From Emydura subglobosa (lineage: Eukaryota > Chordata > Testudines > Chelidae): a stretch of 64,000 nucleotides of DNA. A program made the position numbers and the translations under genes. The notes beneath the pieces were generated by a model. The model had not been told where the DNA came from. It saw only the letters and a program-made list of their open reading frames with translations, and made no database searches. Positions 1 through 12,000 of this stretch are shown in pieces (positions within the stretch are counted from its first letter, which is position 1; every line of letters starts with the position of its first letter). Where the stretch lies: positions 806,001-870,000 of the forward strand of contig ML679973.1 of assembly GCA_007922225.1 (NCBI GenBank), in the 5' to 3' direction.

Positions 1-5
1 CTCAC

Positions 6-3000
6 CTGTGGTCACAGCCTCACTCAGGCGTCCAAACAGCAAGTGTGTCTGTGGCAGCCGGAAAGGAGCATGGTTCTTCCCCTCAGCTGGCTGCAGAGAG
101 AAATCCAGACAGATGGGTAACCTTAGCCCACCCACATCTGCCCCCCACCTACCTGCAATGTTCCTGTGGGGCTCATACTTTTCACACTCACACTACCAGA
201 TACAAAATGTGTTATACTGATGGTAGGGCCCTCCAGAATTTTTTTTTTTTTGGAAGTGGGGAGAGGGAGTAATTCTAGAGTCATTTGAGGCCCCAAACAA
301 CGCAGAACAAAGGGGTTCCTGCCCTCTTTTGAAGTCACAATGGTCACACTGCATCATACAGAGAGACTGCAACTTTAGGCCAACAAAGGAAGCTTCCAAG
401 CCAAGAAAGGCAATCCTGTTATTTGATCTTGTCCTGGCAGTTATTCCCTTGGAGTGCCACTTGATCCTGCTTTCCTACCAGCTGAACAAGGGTACAAGAC
501 ATGGAAATGCTGAAAATATTCTGATGTTATTATATTAATCAATAGAATGCCTTCCTCTGGAGTACTGTGACTAGTTCAGATCACCTTCTTAAAAGGATAT
601 AGTAGACCCTCCCCCCTGCCATTTTGGGAGCTTAAGAGAAGTAATTTCCAGACAGAAGCACAGAAGCTGGGCAAGTGGAGCCAAATGCCCATTCTGTATG
701 GAACCTGTAATTGGCGGGGAGGGGTGTGAGCTGAAGGAGAAGAGTTACTGGGCTGGGAGTCTGACACACTTGGACAATCATGGCCAGAACAACCGAGACA
801 CACCTCTGGATCTGCCTAGATGTTTGGGCTGAATGCCCATAAACATATTGTTTGGGGAGACAGGGTGTGAAAGGTAAGAAAATCCATTTCTAGCAGCAGG
901 AGATGTAGCCTCAATTGGCTCCAATACTATCCCTTACAGTCATAATCCAGGTCTGGAGTACCAATAAGGGAGAAAGGAAGAAGGGCTGCTACTAGCATTC
1001 AAGCATCTGCAGCCCCAGTTCCTTCCATGGAGCTGCTGAGGGAAGCTGTGTGCTGGGGCTGAGAGACTAATATAGGGAGGAAAGTCTGGCACTAAACACT
1101 GAATTTTCTCAAGGCTTCTTCTGTGGCCCAAGTAACCCAGCCAATCTCCAGAGCAGAGAATTCTATTGTACATGAGAAAGTAGGTAGATCAAGCATTTCT
1201 ATTCACTCTTTAAATGTATGAACAAGAGAACCCTGAATCAAATTAAAAAGACAGTATGGTAAAAGATAAAACGCTCATTGCCCCACGATATTGAGGCCAC
1301 ATGTTCAGATATTCATACACTCCCCCCTATTTTTGAATACTACTTTTAAAAGATTAAAACCCCCAAGAACTTAAGTAGGGATAAGGACCTCATGTTTCCA
1401 GGCATAAAACAACTTATAATGAAGGCAGAGGAAGAAGCTTTCCCTGTGGATGGACCACTTCTCGAAATGAAGGCTACTTACTTGTAACTAAAACTCTTCA
1501 AGTTGACTCTGCATATTCACACTTATGGGCAACACACTGACCAGGGCTGCTTATTGGTGGAACCTTCTCCAAACAGTGCCTGCAGGAGTACACATGCACC
1601 CCTCCTCTCAACATTCACAAACATTTGAAGGTCAATGCTATATAAAGGAGCACAGCACCCTCTATCACCTCACTTCCTCTTACCACAGACCCAGAGAAAA
1701 AATAGGGTATGACTGAGAAAGAAGGCTGGCAGGAGGTGCAAATATGTAGTCATTTCAAATAACTCCAATTACAAGTAAGTAACCTTAATTTCTTCAGGTG
1801 GCTCTGGGTATTTTCCTACTGATGCATAATTTGAAAAGCAGTCCTAAGAATTCAGGAGATGGGAACAGAGTCCTAACTAAACAACAACTGAAGCACAGCA
1901 ATACCAGACCTAGCATTTGCTCTGAAAGCCAAATCAAAAGCCTAACGTTTAATAAATGTATGAACTGACTTCCAAGTAGCACTTTACAGATTTCCCCAAC
2001 AGAAACATGTTTAAGACAAGCAAAATACGCTGCCACTGCCCGAGTGATCAATGAGATCTCACACCAATAGCCAGAGGAACTGCTGCTAACTTGTAACATT
2101 CAAGGATAAATTGTTTTACCCATCTGGAAATAGTTATAACCCTCAAGACTTCCTAAAATCTTTAGTTCTATTTAAATAATACACTTGAACTCCTAGCATC
2201 TCAAGTATCTAAAGCAGATTCCCCTGTATTAGCATGTGGCTTCTGAAAGGACACTGATAAATGTATTGTCTAATGTGCAACTCAGATGCTATTTTTGGTA
2301 AAAATCTAGGATCAGGTCTAAAAACCACCTTATCTTTATGAAAAATAGATAAAGGTGGGACTGCCATCAATGCATGCAATTTGCTAACTCTTCTAGCTGA
2401 TGTTTTAGATTGTGTTATAACAATCTTAATAGATATATAAAGAACACTACCAAGCGCTCAAGAGGTGGCTTTGTAAGCCTAGATAAAACCAAAATAAGAT
2501 CTCATGTGGGAACTGGTCCCTGAAGAAGGATACGTTAGATAACCCCTTTAGAAACCTTTTAATCATTTCATGCACAAACAAAAATCTCCCATCAAATTAA
2601 GAAACAAAGAGCTGCCATCAGACTTTAAATAATCAAATATTCCAAAACATAAGAAATAAAAATTGTAACTGGGGACTCAGATTTTCCCCACATCCAAAAG
2701 ACAAATCTAGCCCCCTTCAAGTGATAAAATTTTCTTGCACACTGTTTTCTAAAGTAAAGTGATACACTGTGAACCAATAAGGAACAGGATTTTAGTCAGA
2801 CTGCAATAGTTCAGGCCTGTTAGATGAACAGGCTGGAAATGCAGATGAAGAATTCTGCCATGCTGCTTCTAGAATAGTTAAGTAGTTTGTACATCAACCC
2901 CCATGACAGCTGAATTTCATTATTGTCTCTACCAGGCTGATGTGATCAGAATCAACCTCCTGTTGTTCTGTCTTATCTTCCTCACCACCTTCTGAATTAA

Positions 3001-6000
3001 CGGAAAAGGGGAAAAAGCCTACAGAAGACCCTCTCCCCAATGCATTAGAAAAGCATCTGAGATGGTCTGACTGTCATTTCCTGTCTTGGGCAAAGATGAT
3101 GCTTTGTTGAACCTGCTTATAAAAAAACATCCATGACAGGCTGGCCCAAACTGGAGAAGATCTCTTGTACAAGCTGGTCCTTTAATGACCACTTGTGCAT
3201 TTGAGAGTTATCCCTCAAGCTGAGCCAATCTGCTACTGTTAATGCAGAGTCACCAGATAAATGACTTGTAGTATGTGCCGATCCCACAGACTGATTGCGT
3301 CAGCACACAGAGCTGAATCACCTCCCTGCCTAATGTAACACAGCCATTATATTGCCTATCGCTACCTGCACAACCTTCCCTGTTAAATGAGGAAGAAAGG
3401 AAAATCTGAAAATCAGATAAATGTTTTAGAATTGTGGGTGATTTATGTGCAGATTTTCTTCTTGGGGGACACAGTGATCCCAACTGTCAGAGGGCCCAGG
3501 TGAGTTCCCCATCCATTGTCTGATACATTAGAGCAGTGGTTCTCAACCGGTGGTACGCGGAAGATGGCTGGATGGTACGCGATCCGAATCCGCCGCCGAA
3601 ATCCCCCCCCGCTGGTGCCGCCGCGAAACCTCGCCGCCGCCAAATCCCCTCCCGCCGCCGCCGTGAAACCTTTTTCCCATCGAAATCCCCCCTTCCCGGC
3701 CGCAAGTCCCACCCACCCCCACGAAAACTTGCCGCCAAAATGGGGGCAAACGGCGGCAGAGTTTCGGCGGAGGGCATTGTTCCCCCCCTTTTATTCCCAG
3801 TACCAGTCGAGTCAGGTACAGTTAGGTCAAGTGGTACCTGACCTGACTGGTACTCGGGGAAAAAAAAGGCTGAGAACCGCTGCATTAGAGGTTATTGTGA
3901 CCAACAGAGAGGACTAAACAGAACTCCCTTTAAAACATCAACTCTGTTCATCCACCACATCAAAGAACCTAAAATGTTCTGTGGCATGGTGACTAGCAGA
4001 TAAAGCTTATCCAAGCCTGAATTGTAAATTCGAGCAAACCTATGTTGCAATGAACATCCAGAGATGTTCAAACAGAATGACGTAAGTAGTCTCTGCGATA
4101 TGACCCATCAGACATAAAATGAAAATTAATATCTGGGTTTGAGAACTACAAATCTTCAGAAATCTTTCCTTTGAAAAGGAAAGCCCTCTTTGATATAGAG
4201 TTCAGTACTGATCCTATAAAGAGGATTCATGGATTTGGACAGAGTCAACTCATCTTCATACGAAGCCAATCATTTAATAGATGGGTAAGCAAAGACACTT
4301 TCTTTTCTAAGATACACTGCTACCTCTGAAAGGCACTTTGCAAGGAACCTGGTGCCCATAGAGAAAGAACAGCAGGACCTCATACTGAAGACATCTTTCG
4401 CTCCACAAAGATGAGTTACTTCTGATGACTGAGCTTAATAGAAATATGCATCCTAGAGAGCTGCGAACCAATCCATGCTTGCGAGTACAGGAATGATGGA
4501 GGCTAGGGTTAACGCTGGAACCAAAACTTCCAGATAAAAATTTCCTTATATCTAAAATTGGACAAAAAGCCCCATCTTTTTTCTGCAAAAGGAAATCTCT
4601 TTAATAAAAGCCTTGATACCATAATGTTTGGGAATTTCATCTATAGCTCCTATCAGAAGCAATTCCTGAACTTCTGACATAAGAACAACTTCGTGAGATG
4701 GTTACCTGAAAAGGGGAAGGTAGGGGAATTGAAAGGAGATAATGTTTTGAACTATATTGCATAATCCTTTTCTATTATTTCTAGCATCCATATGTCCTAT
4801 GAAATAAGCACTTGATGCTGCAGTCTGTGTCGACAGATTCCTTAGCCTTGGGATCAGAAGGCATCCCAGCCAAACCCAGAGAAGGTCTAGGAGAGGTGTC
4901 TTAAGTAGGTGCACCTACAATAAGTTCTGCCTCTCCTCATGTGCTCTGCATGTGAACAGCTGAGAGATAGAACACCCAAGAGAGTGGCCTACTCTGAAAC
5001 ACTTAAGACACCTCACGTGGCCATCTGGTGCCAGGAAGCAAAATCTCTTGAAGCCCACTTTTTTTCGAATGTGCCATCCCACAGAACTGAAACTAAAAAT
5101 CTAACATTGCCTTTGAAGATACTCTTGTTTGTTGCACTAAGGTAGGAGAAAACCCTGGATCCAAAGGACCAGAGCAATTCACTTCCATCTAGTGCTTGCA
5201 GTTGGAAGGAATTGAGATGGTGAAGGGTGGTACAGTGCCCCATTATATAGTCTCAAACTCAGAATGCTCACAGGCACTGAGGAGATGGGCAGAAGGCGCC
5301 CACGTGGGCCCTAACAGGCATTGCTTGGAGAAGGTTCCACCTTTAGGCAGCACTAGTTGGCCCATTACCCATACTTGAAGAATCCGGATTTATCCTGCTA
5401 ATTTACGAAAATCTCCTTACTACAGGTCCACAGAACCATAAAATAAGTCTTGTCCACCACTGGCAAGGCTAACCATGTCCCTTTTTTTGGTCTAAACCAG
5501 TGTCTGAATCAAAGCCAGGTCTTTGATGAGACTTCCTTGTAGAGGACAGCCCCTATTCACAATTTCAAGGGAATCATTTTTCTTTGTCAAGGGTTTCATT
5601 TCAAAGTCCAAGCAGCCAGTCTGAGCCTGTTGCATCTGAGTGCAAAACAAGGTCTTAAGCCAGAAGGTAGATTCCATGGGACAGAATATCAGTGGATTGA
5701 ATCTGACAAAATAATCAAGGCCTCCTGGGTCAGCAAATAGTGTTCAATATATTAAAGCCCTTTCTAAAAATTTTGTGGATGGCCTCATAGGGAGGAGAAG
5801 AAAGAGTGAAAACATTCAACAACCCAGTTGGCCATGTCTGAGACTGGCTCTCCCATTGCCTCACCTTCTCCTGGAAGAGTACCAGATAACAATCTGGGAG
5901 GCTTTTTATTGGTCTGGAGATCAAAAAACTCTATTGTGTCCCAATTCTTGAGTCTAGGGCTGCAGACACCTACAAGTGTAGGGACCCCTACACTTGCTCT

Positions 6001-9000
6001 ATACTCTGGGGATTGAGCCAGTCCACTACACTGTTTGACCTTCCCTTTACATGTAAAACTTTAAATATGATTCTCCCACCAATATAAACAAGGTCTGAAC
6101 CTGATGCTATGAGAGTTTAGGACACATGGTTTGAAGGAACAGAACTGTCAGCTGGCACCCATCTCAGTTATCACCCTGGAAGCTCACTGATGGGAAAACA
6201 AATAGGAGAATCTGCTGTCCATTTCCAACAAATGAAGTTAGCTTTATCTTGGCCAGTGATGGACAAATTTGGTTTCACTTGCCTCCATAGCATAGACAGG
6301 AAGATGGATGTGTGGACCTAGACTTGATAAATACCTATTATCCTATGCATTAGATGCTCAAGGAGTAGATGATCTAACTATGGCAGCTCATCCAAGAGAT
6401 GTCCGCCCAAGGTTTGCATTCTGGGGCGTTCACATGCAAAGTACCAGCCTTACCTTGTTGCTTCTAGCAAGTTTGGAGATGGTGCGGCACACTTCTTGAG
6501 CAAGGTGATAATCTTCAATTACTTTCTCATCTAGCCCAGTCATCACCAGAACATCCAGGTTACTGCCCACGATCTCTGGCTTTCCCCTGAGAGGCAGTGG
6601 TTAGGGGAAAAATACATGTGATTAGGTAGGGTTGCTCCTGAAAGCTTACATCAAATATGTGAAACCAGCCACAGGGAAGAGGAGGACCTCGGACATGAGG
6701 AAACACCTGCCAAGTGACCCCTCTGACTCAGCTGGTGAGGCAGCAAACCAATTCCAGGGAGATGGGTATTATATATGCTCTGGTGGGAGGGCCAGCAGCA
6801 TTGCAACAAGGTAAACTGGACAGAATACAGTAGATGCTCATTAGTAGCAACGTTTTGGTGCCCTCTGCTAAGTTGCTCCTATGCAGTGGCTGCTGTTATG
6901 GGAAGTGTTAACAATTCACAGCAGGGAAAGCATTCCCAGAGGAAATGTTGCTCATAAGCAGTGGTTGCTCATACAAGGTGTTGCTGCAAACATGCATCTA
7001 CTGTACATCACTATAGCTGAAACCGTGTTGTCAATTCTCCTCCCCTCCCCAACAGAAAAGATTTTTTGAGTAATGAAGGGGAAGAGGCAGCAGCTGACAC
7101 CATTCTTACAGAAGGGGTAGAACAGAATCCAGCTGTTCAAGGTAGTTCCACTCTCTCCTCCCCCCTGTGAAAAAAATGTCAGTCTGCTTTGCAAATGCTG
7201 CTGAAAGTCCCTAGGGTTGCGCATCAGATATCTTTGAGGGTCTATACTTAACACTTGTGACATGATCTGGCTGCAGCCCTGGGATGGAGGGTGCATTACA
7301 TGGACCTTACTGGGAATTCTCCCCTTCTCCGACATCAAGAATTCTGGATCATCATCCAGGTGCATCACTGACTGATGCAGTACCAGATGTGGGGCCTCAA
7401 GGGTCTGAAGAGTCACTGGGTTGGGAAATGAGGAACTGAAATCCACATGTCCCAAAATGCAAAGTCACCCCCTGCCCTGCCCAAAGTGGGGATGGAAATA
7501 TACATCTCCTCTGCAATGCCAAAGGCTTCAAATACCCTAGTCAGTAGCTTCCCCCATCTGTACAATGCATCTGAACTAGGTACCCCGAACTGTAATATCA
7601 CATACCATAAAAAAAGGGAAGGAAGCCTAGCTTAGAACAGGGGAATTCAGAATCAAGTTAACAACCGAGAAAAGCTGGGGCTGGTGGAACTCAGCATTTG
7701 CACATCTAACTCAACTATTCATTTTGGAACAATCCAACTCTACAGAAACCAGGGACCTTGCCACCAAATCTAGGGCCAGCTGCTGCAGCCCACAGAGGCC
7801 TTGTACATAATCAGCTCTGGGAACACTTCCCACTTGCACTAGGATCAGTGTTGACACACAAAGACCTGAACTATGGGCTCACCGTGCCATCATCCCCAGC
7901 AGCATGACAGCAGCACGGCGCTCCAGTGACGAACACTGTGATTTCTCTGTGAACTGCTCCCAGAGCAGGTGAACCACAGGTGGCTTTATTTCATCTTTCT
8001 GCACAAACTCGGAGATCTGGGGAAAAAGGGATGCAAGAATACAGCAAGTGGGACATTTTTCACACTGCAGCGAGGGGATCGTATTGCGATGGCTAGAATG
8101 CCGGGATGTGACGAGGTATACAAACCCTACAATGGGCAACAAGGGAGCTTCCCAGATGACTACTGCCTGAAGGCACCTCCCTGAGGGAAGGGAGAGCCAG
8201 ATTCTGACACACACTGAGATGGAATTATTCCTTATTAATTCAGTTTATTTGTGTTAATTCCACATGCTTTTTGTTCATGGACTACTCCGGAAGAACAGAG
8301 ACTTTAAAGTGATCTGGCCAGAGGAGCAAGGAGGAAGAGGCAGGTCACCACAGATGTGGAGCAGCCTTTGGCAGGACATATCCAGCAGGGTGCTATGCCA
8401 GGCCCAGCCACAAGGAGGAACCAACAGTGAATCAACTCCTACTCAACACAGTGAGTAGGACAAAGGCTCAAAAGCTTGGACAGAATCTGATAAAGGGTGG
8501 GACTAGTACTTACTATTTCCTCTAAGCACTGAATGGTCCCTAGCGATGCATCTACCATGAGGAGGGAAAGGGACTGCACCAGGCACTGGGCCCTGGCCCT
8601 GTATAAGAGATAAGCAAAGAAAAGACAATTTACATGCAACTGCCTCCCAGATCCAGATCCCTCAAACAGTGATTCAGTCCCTGAAATGTAGCGCACATGC
8701 ACCCCTTTCCCCCAGCAGGATACAGAAACGTGTGACTAGAAGGCCAAGAGCGGCTCATATGAAACCCAGTTTCAGAACAGAGACTATAACCACAACAGTA
8801 AAATTCAGAAAAAGCATCAGGGAACATGCAGTGACCTCACAAGGAAGGGGCAGAACCGGTTTTAGGTCCTAGGGGAATGGACAGATGTCCAACGGCTGTT
8901 CCATACCTTTCTGAGTCCCCACCAGGGCTCAGGTAGAGCCTCCTGTAGGCGCTCAGCACGGTTTCTCTAATACCTGGCTCCTTAGACCACACAAGAGGAA

Positions 9001-12000
9001 GCATCCTGCGGACTCCACACAGTGCCTGGGGGACACCAAACTGCGAGACTGTCACAAAGAACTCAATGGCCTCCTGAACCACTGGGGGAAATAGAGAGAG
9101 AAGTTAATTCAGCTTTACACAACCCCTACCTCTATTACTGGAAACATCCCTGCCAGAGACACCATTAAGAAACAAACCATACACCGATTGTTCTCCCAGA
9201 AAACCCATAACCCACATAAAAAAAACACCTCACACAAACTATTGTCCCCTCCCTCGTGCAGCAGAGAGGGGCTGCTAACAGCACTTTCAGCAGCATCCAA
9301 GCTATGGCCAAAAGGATGACAAACAAACCAAACATCTCTGATTATGAATGGAGAATGTGTTTCCAGAGCCATGTCCTGCAATTTTTGAACAAAAGATGTT
9401 TTGAATCAGCCCACTTGCTATGAAGAAAAACTGATTTAAAGCAATTGTCATTTCTTCCTTATTGCAGCTACTCAGCAGCCGCCTGCCAGCAACATGATAC
9501 AGCACAAGGAAATGGTGTAACTGATCCAATTGCTCCATAGCTTCTCTCTACCACGCGACAGGAGCCCCAGGAAGAGCACAATAAGAGCTTGATTGGCTCC
9601 ATCAGAGACCAGGGAGCAAAGATGCCCCCCAGCAATCCAGAAGGAAAAAAAGGAAGGGGGGAGGAGGAGGATGTTTTAGGAAAAGAGAAGCTGAGAATCA
9701 AGTATTTCCAGTTTTCCAATTCTCCCCCTACACAGGTTAGAGAAGCCTGAGGGCTGTTCCAACTTGCACCAGTTGGCTATTGCTCTCAAGGGCCCGTACG
9801 CCAGTTGGGATTAGCCACAGCATAGCATACACCATCAGCCACTCTCCTGCCTTGCTGTTCTGCACACCGGAGAACTGTGCCTCATGGCAACATAGAAACC
9901 AGCTAGGCTTGCTCTTGATCTATATCGGGGGATACCCACCAGGAGTTCTGCAGGGGGTTTCCACTATTTTAGCACTACCCAAGCAGAAAAGGAAAACAGG
10001 GCAGAGAATGTGTCCCAAAGAATTGATTATGGCCACCTGACATTTTCAAATATTTTCAGCCCTTTGGCTGAAGAGGCTGGATCCTCTACATTTACTTTTA
10101 AAGCTTGCTGAGGCTTTTAGATACCACAGGAAGCCCTTCTCCATCCAAGACCACACTTCCCCAAGATAACCCTCTTAGATGTACTGTGAGAGCCCAGTCC
10201 CAGCCTCTCACACATATCCAAAATAAAGCTCTCATGCATATCTAAGCTTAGGATCATGGAAATCTTAATGGGTGGAATGATCTAAGTCTACTGCACCTAC
10301 CAGAGACAGAGCTTTCATACATCATCCTGCTGACCACGCTCAAGGCTTCAGTGATTTTCATAGAGAAGCTGTAGGCATCTCGCAGATACTGCACCAGCAT
10401 CTCCTGTTTGACCAGCTCTGGTGGTGGCTGCTCCTCTATTACAGGGTCTTCATCCCCACTGCTATGCAAAGGAGGCTGAATGTTGTTTTCCAGGTGGGAA
10501 TCTACACAGCAAGAACAAAGACCCACAAACAATGCTGGGGTCCAGGAGAGAATATGCCTTTTGACCTCTTCATGCCTTTATGACCTTTGAACATGCTTTC
10601 ACCCCTTGGTGACCTAAACCAAGAGCCAGGAATCCCTAACCCAAGAACACAATCTAACATCAGCTCAGCCTGGCAGACAGAGCTGGATTCTCAGCACACT
10701 GTCAGTGGAGTCTCAGAACTACAGTATGCTGCACATTATCAATGCAAGCAGAGATCGTGTTGAGGAAAGGAATATAAAATGTTTCACTTCTACAGCTCTG
10801 GTATCAGTATGGCCCCAGGACAAGAGACAGGCCAGCTCAGAAAAGCTACCTGTGTAGAGTGTCCTCAGAATGTCCAGGATCATGGTTTCCTTGTCACCCT
10901 CCAACTCCGAACTGCTGATGAAGGGCTCCATCCCCTGGAAGTGGCAAGCAGCCTTCTGTGTTAGACGGATAGCATCCCTGGACAGAGAGGATGCACAATC
11001 AGAAATCATCCACTGGGCGGGGAGAATCTGTCCAGGAAGCAATTCACCTGTGGGATAGTGGCTTCTGTCAGCACCTGCAGTCTACTGTGCACATTCAACT
11101 CTGCACAAGAAGCTTCAATGTCCCACAGGTACTCCCACCTCAGGGCTCAGCCCTCACCTGAAGATACAATTACAGATGGAAGCTCCTAGGGTAACCCTCT
11201 TCCGCAGATTGAAGAACTCCCTTCCCCCTCAACTGTAGCTCACTGGAGGGTCCCACACTCACTTGTAATTTAGCTTCCTCAGCAACTGGAGGATGCGCTC
11301 AGCCGTACTCAGTGCAGTCTCCTCAACCTCTACTGCCTCTTCTTCCTCCTCTTCTCCTTCATCCATTGCAAGAAGCTGATGCATGGTGGTCTTAAGTTCT
11401 GGCTGCATGGCCTCCCACTCTTCCTCTGGGGTAATCAGCACAGCTATGAAAAAAGGACAGAGGGAGGGAATGATTCAGAGATCCAGACCCATTATCCTAA
11501 AGTGAGGGAAACAGCTTAGACTCAGATGGTGTTGTGGTCCTGCACTCCCTTCTCCAGATTCCCCCAGGCAGACACCACTCCCTTCACCTGCCCCCGCCCA
11601 ATCCTCCTTCCCTTTCCATATGGAAAGCTTCTGATGCTCTGGGCCATCTAGACAGAACCTCTAAGCCCACAGAACCTCAAATGGATAAGAGACTGGGGCA
11701 AGACCAATACAGGTGGAGTATGGATTCACGACAGGAGGGGGAATGAGACATGCACAGGAACTCTTGCTGAGAGGGCACAAGATACCCACTACGACGGGGA
11801 AAGAGATGAGATTACCAGTTGTTGCTCTACATTTGTCCCTCATTTCTTGCAGCTTCTGCAGCTCCTTCTTGAGTGGCTCAGCCAAGTCAGTGCAGCTTAG
11901 CTGGGGATGCGAGGGGGAGAACAGCAATGTTTCACTCTCTATCCTACATCTGCTTAAATCTTAAGTTCCTCCTTGCTTCCCCACATCCTGCTTTCAGCCC

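Larger units (their letters stand above)
91..6453 (-). other. NCAPD2 intron 18 (6.4 kb), repeat-bearing
   Basis: Non-coding between exon 19 (ends 90) and exon 18 (starts 6454). It is AT-rich and holds a TIR element at about 1467-1795 and a hAT MITE at 3534-3882, both listed separately. The remainder (1800-3530 and 3890-6250) looks like old dispersed repeat, but I could not name the family. No RNA gene or coding exon was recognised. Confidence 0.7.

Noticed and set aside
3487..3917. Overlapping frames of 101-133 codons on both strands
   Set aside because: They lie within the GC-rich core of a hAT MITE; repetitive Arg/Pro/Ala/Gly composition.
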